From Acidobacteriota bacterium (GTDB lineage Bacteria > Acidobacteriota > Terriglobia > Terriglobales > Acidobacteriaceae): DNA of 36,160 nucleotides. A program made the translations under genes and the position numbers. The DNA lies in the NCBI GenBank assembly GCA_003225465.1, contig QIAH01000303.1, positions 16,346-52,505 of the forward strand, in the 5' to 3' direction. The notes under the pieces were generated by a model. That model was not told the DNA's origin and made no database searches. It saw nothing but the letters and a program-made list of their open reading frames with translations. Shown piece by piece: positions 15,955 to 23,252 of this stretch (position 1 is its first letter; the number at the start of each line of letters is the position of its first letter).

Positions 15955-16824
15955 ATGGCAACCTTGCTGACAACCGAACCAATGAGTGAAAGCCCTGGCG
16001 CGCCGCGCGAGATTGAAGTGCCCGCGCCAACAGCGTGGCCCTTTGTCTTGGCTTTTGGATTCACATTGTTAGCTGCAGGCTTAGTTACGACCATAACGGT
16101 CAGCGTCTTCGGCGCTGTGCTTGCTCTGGCAGGCTGCATCGGCTGGTTCCGCGAAGTCTTTCCTCACGAGCACGAAGAGGTTGTGCCAGTGCTTCCTGAA
16201 GATATCCGCATAACCACCGAACGGAGCATCGTTGAGCGGCTTCCAATTCCGGCTTATCGGCGCGCATGGCTTCCCGTCCACACGTATCCGATTTCGGCGG
16301 GTGTGAAGGGTGGATGGGCGGGTGCCGTAGCCATGGCCATTTTGGCCTGTGCCTACGGCGTGCTGAAAGCAGGCAGCGTTTGGTATCCCATCAATCTTCT
16401 TGCTGCAGTGGTGTATGCCGAATCGCTTAAGCTCGGGCCCGCACAGTTGTATTCATTTCATGCGGACACCTTCGCGATTGCTTTGGTTCTGCATGGCCTG
16501 GTGTCAACCCTTGTTGGGGTGCTCTATGGCGCGATGCTTCCCATGTTCGCGCGCCGGCCGATTGTACTGGGAGGACTCATAGGCCCGGTGTTGTGGTCGG
16601 GACTGCTCTACACAATATTGGGCTTTCTCAATCCATTGCTCGCGAGCCACATTGACTGGCCCTGGTTTATTGCTTCGCAGGTGGCCTTCGGAATTGTGGC
16701 GGGCATTGTGGTCACGAAACAGTCGCGCAAGCCGACTCGGGAGAACCTGCCCTTCCTCATGCGCGCTGGAATTGAAGCTCCGGGGATTATTCCACCGAGA
16801 GAAAACGGAGAGGACGGACAGTGA
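15955..16824 (+). CDS. Oxidase-operon integral membrane protein (possible subunit IV-like N-terminus)
   Basis: A 289-aa protein with about seven membrane helices. The first 70 residues (two helices: WPFVLAFGFTLLAAGLV and TVSVFGAVLALAGCIGWF, then a charged FPHEHEE segment) look like the small subunit IV encoded in many cox operons. The remainder (GGWAGAVAMAILACAYG, IALVLHGLVSTLVGVLYG, VLGGLIGPVLWSGLLY) is a further membrane domain I do not recognise. The ORF track extends it far upstream in frame; the real start is ATG 15955, 8 nt after coxC, with GAGGGAAG before it. Its position between coxC and the cytochrome c gene, with a 4-nt overlap to the latter, suggests a subunit or assembly factor of the bc-caa3 chain. 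Confidence 0.85.
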   Translation: MATLLTTEPMSESPGAPREIEVPAPTAWPFVLAFGFTLLAAGLVTTITVSVFGAVLALAGCIGWFREVFPHEHEEVVPVLPEDIRITTERSIVERLPIPAYRRAWLPVHTYPISAGVKGGWAGAVAMAILACAYGVLKAGSVWYPINLLAAVVYAESLKLGPAQLYSFHADTFAIALVLHGLVSTLVGVLYGAMLPMFARRPIVLGGLIGPVLWSGLLYTILGFLNPLLASHIDWPWFIASQVAFGIVAGIVVTKQSRKPTRENLPFLMRAGIEAPGIIPPRENGEDGQ

Positions 16825-17546
16825 AGCGATTTCAATATCTGTGTGCGTCCGCGGTGCTGAGCCTGCTGCTCTCGGGCTGTAGCTCTCCGCATGGTCAGCC
16901 CCAAGGGGACCCGGAAGCTGTAGCGCCGAGCCAGGTTTCGGACTTTGCCACTCTCTACTCACAAAATTGCGCAGGTTGCCACGGCGCGCAAGGACGAGGA
17001 GGAGCAGCGATTGCGCTGGCAAATCCCGTTTATCTCGACATCGTGGATGAAGCGTCCATGCGAAAAGTCATCGCCAACGGCATACATGGAACCTCCATGT
17101 CAGCTTTTGATCAAAGTGCGGGAGGAATGCTGACGGACAAACAGATCCATGTGATCACGAGTGGAATACTCTCGAACTGGTCACGAAAAGGGATCCTCGA
17201 CGGAAGCAATCCACCTTCGTACGCCGCAAACACTGCAGGCAATGCCGGACATGGTGAACTCGTTTACCGGACGTATTGCGCATTCTGTCACGGCCAAGGA
17301 GGTCAGGGCGGCCCCAAGGGCAGCGCTATCACCAACGACTCATTTCTGGCTCTCGTCAGCGATCAGGAACTGCGCACTATCGTCATCGCTGGACGGCCTG
17401 AACTGGGTGCGCCGGACTGGCGCGGCAACGTTCCGGGAAAGCCGATGACGAACCTGGAGATCACGGATGTGGTTGCGTGGCTCGCGTCACGCCGCGTTCA
17501 GAACCCAGGGCAACCATATTCCGCGTCGAATTACGCGCAGCACTAG
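16821..17546 (+). CDS. Diheme cytochrome c lipoprotein
   Basis: A 241-aa exported protein with a short signal ending in the lipobox LLLSGCSS (Cys about residue 20), so it is membrane-anchored by lipid. Two class I heme c domains follow: CAGCHG (about residue 50) and CAFCHG (about residue 150), each with a candidate distal Met, for example TSMSAF and GKPMTNLE. The start is a GTG that overlaps the previous stop (GTGA), preceded by GGAGAGGAC. It probably carries electrons between the Rieske/cytochrome b complex and the caa3 oxidase; a full-length cytochrome c1 replacement in the bc complex is the likely role. Assignment of the partner is from operon position. Confidence 0.92.
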   Translation: MKRFQYLCASAVLSLLLSGCSSPHGQPQGDPEAVAPSQVSDFATLYSQNCAGCHGAQGRGGAAIALANPVYLDIVDEASMRKVIANGIHGTSMSAFDQSAGGMLTDKQIHVITSGILSNWSRKGILDGSNPPSYAANTAGNAGHGELVYRTYCAFCHGQGGQGGPKGSAITNDSFLALVSDQELRTIVIAGRPELGAPDWRGNVPGKPMTNLEITDVVAWLASRRVQNPGQPYSASNYAQH

Positions 17547-17556
17547 GAGATGAGAT

Positions 17557-18126
17557 ATGTCGAGTAACCCTGTGATGGCCCCACCGACTGACACAACAGT
17601 CTCGCGCCGCGGGTTTTTCATGAAGCTAGGTATCCTGTTCAACGGATTCGCGGCCATGGTACTAGCCGTGCCCGTTGTGGGGTTTCTTTTTTCGTCGGTT
17701 ACGCGCGGTCGTGCGAGCGGCTATCTCTCGTGGGTGCCACTCGGTAGCATTGACAAGTTTCCTGAAGGCGAAACGCGCCTGGCTACGTTTCAAAATCCAT
17801 ACGTGATGCCCACAGATGGCAAGACGGTGGACACTGCCTGCTGGGTGCGGCGTATTGGTGGCGATCAGTTTCAGGTTTTTGCCATCAACTGCGCACATCT
17901 CGGCTGCCCGGTCCGCTGGTTTCAACAATCCGGTCTGTTTATGTGCCCCTGTCACGGTGGAGCATACTATCGCGACGGTTCGCGCGCCTCGGGACCACCA
18001 GAGCGCGGACTGTTCGAGTATCCGTATGAGGTTAAGAATGGCGTGCTGACGATTCAAGCCGGGGAATTGCCGACGCCGGGTGCAGCGATGGCAAGTCTAT
18101 GCACGGAGAAGCCGCCATGCGCATGA
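17557..18126 (+). CDS. Rieske iron-sulfur protein of the bc complex
   Basis: A 189-aa Rieske protein. The N-terminus has a twin-arginine-type signal/anchor (SRRGFFMKLG then a hydrophobic helix). The cluster-binding motifs are CAHLGCPV and CPCHGGAYY, supplying two Cys and two His ligands to the 2Fe-2S centre, and the two Cys that form the stabilising disulfide also appear to be present. It takes the first electron from quinol and passes it to the heme c partner. The ribosome binding site AGGAGATGAG precedes ATG 17557, and the 3' end overlaps the cytochrome b gene. Confidence 0.96.
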   Translation: MSSNPVMAPPTDTTVSRRGFFMKLGILFNGFAAMVLAVPVVGFLFSSVTRGRASGYLSWVPLGSIDKFPEGETRLATFQNPYVMPTDGKTVDTACWVRRIGGDQFQVFAINCAHLGCPVRWFQQSGLFMCPCHGGAYYRDGSRASGPPERGLFEYPYEVKNGVLTIQAGELPTPGAAMASLCTEKPPCA

Positions 18127-19604
18127 TTGCGAAAGTAGGAGAATGGTTCGACCATCGCTTGCAGCTTGCGGCACCGATTCGTGAAGCCGCAGATCATCCC
18201 GTGCCACGGAACACAGCAAGCTGGTTCTACGTGTTCGGCAGCGCAGCGCTCACCGTCTTCATTCTCCAACTTGTCACCGGCATTCTGCTGGCCCTGATTT
18301 ACGTGCCCTCAGCTGGCGAAGCTTGGAGCAGTCTTCAGGCTCTGAATCATCAGGTGGCGCTCGGCTGGTTCATTCGCGCCATGCATGGATGGGGCTCCAA
18401 CTTCATGGTGGCGATTGTTCTCATTCATATGGTGCAGGTGTTCCTGTTCGGGGCCCACAAGTTCCCGCGTGAACTCACTTGGGTCATCGGGGTCTTCCTC
18501 CTGCTGATGACTCTGGGTATGGCCTTCAGCGGACAAGTGCTTCGCTTCGATCAGGACGCCTACTGGGGCTTGGGAATCGGAGCTTCCATCGCAAGCCGAG
18601 TACCCGTTGCCGGCCCCGCGATCGTGAAATTGATGCTGGGTGGACCCATCATTGCCGGCGCAACCCTCTCCCGATTTTTTGCGCTGCATGTGTTTGTGAT
18701 TCCCGGAATGCTGATTGCTTTCGTAGGACTTCACGTATTGATGGTGCTGAGGCTGGGGATCAACGAGTGGCCGATGCCGGGGCGCATTGTTAAGCGCGCT
18801 ACCTATGAACGCGACTATCACGCTCTTACGAAGAGCGAAGGGGCACCGTTCGTTCCGTATGCGGTTTGGAAGGATTTGTTCTTCGCGGGGTTCATCATTC
18901 TGGCCGTCGCCGCCTGCGCCTTCTACTTCGGTCCATTTGGACCGACCGGACAGCCGGATCCCACGATCATCCAGACCGCCCCGAAACCAGATTACTTTTT
19001 CCTGTGGCTTTACGCTTTGCTGTCGCTGCTTCCTCCGTCGATGGAGACGCCATTTCTTCTCATCGTCCCACCTGTGGCGATCATCGCATTGATCCTCTTG
19101 CCCTTTCTTTCCGGCGAAGGAGAAAAAAGCTGGAAGCGGCGGCCGATCGCGGTTCTCACCGTGCTGCTGATTGCCATCACACTCGGGACCTTTACGCGCA
19201 TGGCTCAATTTGCGCCGTGGAGCCCGCACATGAATGCGTGGAGCGGTGATCCGGTGCCGGACCGATTCGTGCATGGCACAACCGCACTGGAGCGTCAGGG
19301 CGCGTTGGTATTTCAGGTAAAGCAGTGCCGTAACTGCCATTCGCTCGGCAATACCGGCGGAAAGAGGGGCCCAGCACTGGATAGTGTCGCGGTGCGACTC
19401 ACCAACGACCAGTTGATCCGCCAAGTGATTCAAGGTGGCGGCAACATGCCCGCCTATGGAAACAACTTAAGTCCGGCGGAGACCACCGCACTCGTGGCGT
19501 TTCTGGAATCGTTGCATCCTGAAGGGCAAGCTCCCGCCCGCGATGCATCACGCGAGGTTGTGCTTGGGGATAGCGACCATAAAGAAGCCGTTGCTCAGCG
19601 ATAG
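18117..19604 (+). CDS. Cytochrome b with C-terminal fused cytochrome c domain
   Basis: About 495 aa. The N-terminal cytochrome b/b6 part has the four heme-ligating His in two helices: MHGWGSNFMVAIVLIH and ALHVFVIPGMLIAFVGLH. The b6/subunit IV-like region with a PP-containing quinol-site loop (LPPSMETP) follows, then more helices. The last ~100 residues form a class I cytochrome c: CRNCHS with distal Met in GGGNMPAYG. Fusion of b, subunit IV-like and heme c parts in one chain is known from Acidobacteriota and some other phyla. ATG 18117 has GGAG 8 nt upstream; the track's start at 18099 and ATG 18123 are alternatives. The start overlaps the Rieske stop, so the two are coupled. Confidence 0.94.
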   Translation: MRMIAKVGEWFDHRLQLAAPIREAADHPVPRNTASWFYVFGSAALTVFILQLVTGILLALIYVPSAGEAWSSLQALNHQVALGWFIRAMHGWGSNFMVAIVLIHMVQVFLFGAHKFPRELTWVIGVFLLLMTLGMAFSGQVLRFDQDAYWGLGIGASIASRVPVAGPAIVKLMLGGPIIAGATLSRFFALHVFVIPGMLIAFVGLHVLMVLRLGINEWPMPGRIVKRATYERDYHALTKSEGAPFVPYAVWKDLFFAGFIILAVAACAFYFGPFGPTGQPDPTIIQTAPKPDYFFLWLYALLSLLPPSMETPFLLIVPPVAIIALILLPFLSGEGEKSWKRRPIAVLTVLLIAITLGTFTRMAQFAPWSPHMNAWSGDPVPDRFVHGTTALERQGALVFQVKQCRNCHSLGNTGGKRGPALDSVAVRLTNDQLIRQVIQGGGNMPAYGNNLSPAETTALVAFLESLHPEGQAPARDASREVVLGDSDHKEAVAQR

Positions 19605-19612
19605 GACAATCC

Positions 19613-20494
19613 ATGCAGCATGCTCACCACGCCGCGTTCGAATCACTCTGGGTTTCCGTGCCTTTGATTCTCGTCGCGTTAGTCTACGTGCGTGGATGGG
19701 TTCGTATTCGCAGAATTAATCTAGAAACGATTGAAAACTGGCGCGTGGGCAGTCTTCTGCTCGGCCTGTTCTTGATCTGGCTTGCGATGGCTTCACCGAT
19801 CGCTGCACTCGACCACGAACTGCTAACGATCCACATGGTTCAACATTTGCTGCTCATGACGCTGGCCCCTCCGTTGATCTGGTTGGGTGCGCCGCTGAAG
19901 CCGCTACTGCATGGTCTAACGCAGGGACTCGGGAACGTTATGAGCTATTTGTTTCGATCGCTGCCGGTCCAGCGACTGGGCAGGGCAATTTCACATCCGG
20001 CAGTCTGCTGGCTTGCAGCCGCTGCCACACTAGTCGGATGGCACGTTCCTTCTTTGTTTGCGCTCGGGATGCGATCAGGACTATGGCATACGATAGAGCA
20101 AGTCTCGTTCCTAGCAAGCGGCTTTCTTTTCTGGTGGCCTGTCATTAAGGCTGGGCAAGGGGCGTCGAACGGCTCAGAATGGCCGATTCTTTTATATCTT
20201 TTTGTGGCTACGCTGCCGTGCGACATTCTTTCCGGATTCCTTGTCTTTTGCGACCGCGTGGTTTACCCAGTGTTCTCGTCTTCACCACAATCGTTTGGGC
20301 TGTCTGCGCTAGAAGATCAGCAATGTGCGGGCGCGTTGATGTGGACTTGCGTTACCGTCGTTTACTTGATTGCCGCGGCAATTGTTGCTGCACGTTTACT
20401 CTCCCCACATCGGTCGGAAGAGCCATCGATTTTGCAATTCGAGTCGAAAGGCAGTGCGGTACGGACGGACCGGCAAGAGATGGAGGCTGTCTAA
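19613..20494 (+). CDS. ctaG: Cytochrome c oxidase assembly protein, CtaG (caa3) family
   Basis: A 293-aa integral membrane protein of the caa3_CtaG family, distinct from the Cox11-type CtaG. It shows seven or so helices with conserved metal-type His in IHMVQHLLLMTLAPPL and HPAVCWLAAA, plus WHVPSLF and ALMWTCVTVVYL. It helps maturation of the oxidase copper/heme centres. It lies 8 nt after the cytochrome b gene and directly abuts ctaB (stop at 20494, next start 20495), as expected for an oxidase assembly module. Confidence 0.93.
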   Translation: MQHAHHAAFESLWVSVPLILVALVYVRGWVRIRRINLETIENWRVGSLLLGLFLIWLAMASPIAALDHELLTIHMVQHLLLMTLAPPLIWLGAPLKPLLHGLTQGLGNVMSYLFRSLPVQRLGRAISHPAVCWLAAAATLVGWHVPSLFALGMRSGLWHTIEQVSFLASGFLFWWPVIKAGQGASNGSEWPILLYLFVATLPCDILSGFLVFCDRVVYPVFSSSPQSFGLSALEDQQCAGALMWTCVTVVYLIAAAIVAARLLSPHRSEEPSILQFESKGSAVRTDRQEMEAV

Positions 20495-21403
20495 ATGCCA
20501 GGCCAGCCCATAGTTACCGAGGAATTCGGGTCTTTCGAGTCGCAACACGGACGTTTTGCGGGATCCACACTCTCCGATTATTGGGCACTCACGAAGCCGG
20601 AGGTCAATTTTCTCATTTTGATCACCACTGGTGTCGGCTTTTATTTGGGCTCCAGAGACGCAGCACGACCGTTGTCATTCCTGGCGTTGTTCAACACTTT
20701 GCTTGGAACGTTGTTGGTCGCAAGTGGGACAGGTACATTAAACCAATACATCGAACGAAAGTTCGATGCGCAAATGCGCCGTACGGCGCGGCGCCCCGCC
20801 GCAGCCGGCCGTCTCAAACCGGCTGCTGTTTTGGCCTTCGGAATTGTGCTGGCAGGGACAGGAAGCGTGTATCTTGCCGCCGCTGTCAATCCGCTTACGA
20901 GTGTGCTTGTCTACACACCGCTGAAACGAAAAACACCGCTCTGCGTTCTCGTAGGCGCCTTTCCCGGTGCCATGCCACCGCTGATCGGTTGGGCCGGCGC
21001 CTCTGGTCGATTGAGTATCGAAGCGGGGATACTTTTCGCCATTCTTTTCCTTTGGCAGTTCCCACATTTCATGGCAATCGCATGGATGTACCGCGAAGAC
21101 TACGACCGAGCAGGCTATCTGGTCTTGCCCAAAGGCAATATGAGAATTCCTTTCGTGACGCTGGAAACTCTGTTGCCCCTGCTGGCTCTGATCGCAATCA
21201 GCATCGTGCAATTTCCGACACGGCACGCTGCCATTGTTGGCTGCGCCGGAGCACTGCTGAGTGTCGGCTACCTGTACTTTGGGTTGGAATTTGTCTTTCA
21301 GCGTTCGCGGGCGGCCGCACGCCGACTGCTCGCCGCATCGATAGTTTATCTACCGTTGTTGTTCGCACTAACCACGACACTATGCAATCGAGCCAGAAGG
21401 TAA
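20495..21403 (+). CDS. ctaB: Protoheme IX farnesyltransferase (heme O synthase), possible internal deletion
   Basis: A 302-aa UbiA-family enzyme that attaches a farnesyl chain to heme b for heme O/A synthesis. The first substrate-binding motif is NQYIERKFDAQMRRTARRP; the second aspartate-rich loop is MYREDYDRAG. Helices SDYWALTKPEVNFLILITT and FLWQFPHFMAIAWM are typical. One oddity: VNPLTSVL runs directly into VYTPLKRKTPL. Family members usually have about 10-13 more hydrophobic residues between these blocks, so part of a membrane helix seems missing, in frame. The rest looks intact. Whether the enzyme still works is uncertain; heme A is needed for the caa3 oxidase encoded here, so another copy may exist elsewhere. 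Confidence 0.9.
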   Translation: MPGQPIVTEEFGSFESQHGRFAGSTLSDYWALTKPEVNFLILITTGVGFYLGSRDAARPLSFLALFNTLLGTLLVASGTGTLNQYIERKFDAQMRRTARRPAAAGRLKPAAVLAFGIVLAGTGSVYLAAAVNPLTSVLVYTPLKRKTPLCVLVGAFPGAMPPLIGWAGASGRLSIEAGILFAILFLWQFPHFMAIAWMYREDYDRAGYLVLPKGNMRIPFVTLETLLPLLALIAISIVQFPTRHAAIVGCAGALLSVGYLYFGLEFVFQRSRAAARRLLAASIVYLPLLFALTTTLCNRARR

Positions 21404-21406
21404 TCC

Positions 21407-21481
21407 ATGTCCAAACTCCTGGACAGGCTATTTCGCTGGAAACGCAGTCGCACACGGAGAAGTTCTGTAAATGAGAGATGA
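21407..21481 (+). CDS. Possible 24-residue basic leader peptide between ctaB and the peroxiredoxin gene
   Basis: A tiny ORF, MSKLLDRLFRWKRSRTRRSS plus four residues, fills the gap after ctaB and overlaps the start of the next gene by 11 nt in another frame. It is strongly basic with an amphipathic start. It may be a coupling leader or chance; there is no clear ribosome binding site beyond the ctaB stop region. Confidence 0.25.
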   Translation: MSKLLDRLFRWKRSRTRRSSVNER

Positions 21482-22103
21482 TATTGTTCCAGGCGCTGTC
21501 CTCCCCGATTATGAGCTTTCCGACCACGGCGGCAAGCGCCGGAAGCTCTCGGAACTCCAAGGGCCAGATCCGATGGTTCTTGTCCTCAGTCGCGGCGGTT
21601 TCTGCCCAAAAGAGCGGAGACAGCATGAGGGTCTCGTTCAACTCCACCGTGAGCTCGAGGTTGCGTATTGCAGACTAGTCACAATCACCACAGTCAACAT
21701 CATTGAGACCAATGAATTTCGAAGTGGAGTTGGCGCCCACTGGCCTTTCCTATCCGACCCCCGGCGTGTAGTTCAAAAAGATCTCGATATTGCCGAATAC
21801 ACGGATCCTTTGCACAATCCGATGATCCCACATACGATCGTGCTTGAACCGCGTCTCGTCGTTTACAAGGTCTACAACGGCTACTGGTTCTTTGGCCGAC
21901 CCACAATCGAGGATCTCCGCCAGGATTTGCGTGCGATTCTCAGAAAATGTCGACCCGATTGGGATATCACAACTTCTGATCTGACAGGAGCGTGGCAGCT
22001 AGGTGATAAGAAACTCTTTTACCCCTACGACAGAACGTACGAGCACACTGATACAGCAGTGTCGTTGCGGAATGTCCTGAATCAACAAGACGAAGGCGAG
22101 TAA
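21471..22103 (+). CDS. Peroxiredoxin-like (AhpC/TSA-fold) protein
   Basis: A 210-aa cytoplasmic thioredoxin-fold protein. The opening (PGAVLPDYELSDHGGKRRKLSEL) is the usual start of the AhpC/TSA family, followed by the strand PMVLVLSRGGFCPKERRQHEG with a single candidate active Cys. The canonical PxxxTxxC peroxidatic motif is altered (SRGGFC), so it belongs to the peroxiredoxin-like side group rather than classical AhpC. The C-terminal 60 residues (ending TDTAVSLRNVLNQQ) lie beyond the usual fold. It is the last gene of the oxidase operon and converges on the bd-oxidase operon with only 32 nt between. Likely defence against peroxide or a redox chaperone role; the substrate is unknown. Confidence 0.8.
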   Translation: MRDDIVPGAVLPDYELSDHGGKRRKLSELQGPDPMVLVLSRGGFCPKERRQHEGLVQLHRELEVAYCRLVTITTVNIIETNEFRSGVGAHWPFLSDPRRVVQKDLDIAEYTDPLHNPMIPHTIVLEPRLVVYKVYNGYWFFGRPTIEDLRQDLRAILRKCRPDWDITTSDLTGAWQLGDKKLFYPYDRTYEHTDTAVSLRNVLNQQDEGE

Positions 22104-22135
22104 TCCGCGGTAGCAGGGTGGGAAACCACAACAAT

Positions 22136-22258
22136 TCAACTTGTCCATCTCAATACAATTCGGACGAGCATCGCGAAAAGAGCGAAAGTCCCTAGGGACA
22201 ATCCATAGATTGCACAGAACCACAGAATTTGGCGCCGCTGAGTCCTCAAGCTTCCCAT
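22136..22258 (-). CDS. Small bd-oxidase-associated membrane protein (DUF2474/CioZ-like, 40 aa)
   Basis: Missing from the ORF track. Starting 13 nt before the cydB stop in another frame, it encodes MGSLRTQRRQ, then ILWFCAIYGLSLGTFALFAM, then LVRIVLRWTS. It has a basic RR start, a single hydrophobic helix with an early Trp, and a basic end. This layout, with the position directly after cydB, fits DUF2474 small proteins that accompany cyanide-insensitive bd oxidases, comparable to CydX. Overlap with cydB suggests translational coupling. It probably sits beside subunit I and stabilises the heme region. Assignment rests on pattern and location only. Confidence 0.72.
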   Translation of the reverse strand: MGSLRTQRRQILWFCAIYGLSLGTFALFAMLVRIVLRWTS

Positions 22259-23238
22259 CCGTTCTCAGGTGTCTTGCCCCGGAAAATCCAATAAGCAAAT
22301 GCGGAATACGCGAGCACTACCGGAGTGACGCAGGCGGCGCCGATCATCACCAATCGTTGGCTGGTGGAGGATGATGCCGCATCCCAAAGTGACACACTGA
22401 AAGGCACGATCTGTGGAAATACAATAAGAGCTGTTCCCGAGATGCCTACAACAAAGAGCAATAGCCCGAGCACAAATGGCAGTGCGGGTCTACTCTTTCC
22501 GGACAGTGCCGTTAACGTTCCTGCCGCAATAGCAAATAAGCTAACAAGGCAAGCAAGAGCGATTCCATGTGAGGCCCACTGCGCACGAATGCCTGGTTGG
22601 ATTCTGACCGCATATATGCAAGCTATGCCGAAGAAGGCAGCAAAGGCAGGTGCAAAAACACGAAGGGAGCGACTCGCAAAGTATTGCAGCGATACATTCG
22701 ATTTCAGTTTCAGCCATCCCGCTCCAAGTACGGCATAGCCGAACAGAAGGGTGATGCCACTGATTATGGGTAGGGGACGAAAGATATCTAGAACACTTCC
22801 TGCGAAATGCCGGTTCTGGACGGTCACCCCCTGCATGAGGCCACCCAAGATGAATCCCTGCGTCAATGCAGCCACGAGCGAGCCAACTCCGAATGCAACG
22901 TCCCACGCACGACGATGCCCTTTTGACTGCACGCGGAATTCGAATGTGACGCCTCGAAATCCCAACGCAAGCAGCATGAGTATCACTGGAAGATAGAAGG
23001 CTGGTAACAAAATCGAATATGCAATCGGAAATGCAGCAAGCAGTGTTACGCCGGCCATAATGATCCAAGTCTCGTTGCCATCCCAGGTTGGTGTAATCGA
23101 GTCCACCATATGGTCACGAGCCACCTTCGCTGGCTGGAATAGGAGCAAGATCCCTACTCCCAAATCAAAGCCGTCCAGGATCACGTAAAGCGTGAGTGTG
23201 AACGCCAGGAAGGAAGCCGACAGCAGTGGGAGATCCAT
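22246..23238 (-). CDS. cydB: Cytochrome bd/CIO-type quinol oxidase subunit II
   Basis: A 330-aa subunit II with about nine membrane helices. Conserved features include YVILDGFDLGVGILL at the start, the WDGNETWIIMAGV block and FRGVTFEFRVQ, all normal for the family. With CydA it oxidises quinol and reduces O2 without proton pumping. ATG 23238 is chosen because AAAGGAG lies 9 nt upstream; the track's TTG at 23247 sits directly on that site. It follows cydA by 14 nt and overlaps the small DUF2474-like gene at its end. It appears intact although its partner gene is frameshifted. Confidence 0.95.
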   Translation of the reverse strand: MDLPLLSASFLAFTLTLYVILDGFDLGVGILLLFQPAKVARDHMVDSITPTWDGNETWIIMAGVTLLAAFPIAYSILLPAFYLPVILMLLALGFRGVTFEFRVQSKGHRRAWDVAFGVGSLVAALTQGFILGGLMQGVTVQNRHFAGSVLDIFRPLPIISGITLLFGYAVLGAGWLKLKSNVSLQYFASRSLRVFAPAFAAFFGIACIYAVRIQPGIRAQWASHGIALACLVSLFAIAAGTLTALSGKSRPALPFVLGLLLFVVGISGTALIVFPQIVPFSVSLWDAASSSTSQRLVMIGAACVTPVVLAYSAFAYWIFRGKTPENGWEA

Positions 23239-23252
23239 TTCTTTCAACTCCT

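Noticed and set aside
18309-19433. 374-aa minus-strand ORF opposite cytochrome b
   Set aside because: His/Arg/Gln-rich shadow of a well-supported gene on the other strand.
20179-21474. 431-aa plus-strand ORF across ctaG and ctaB
   Set aside because: Arg/Cys-rich frame shadow covering two genuine genes in their own frames.
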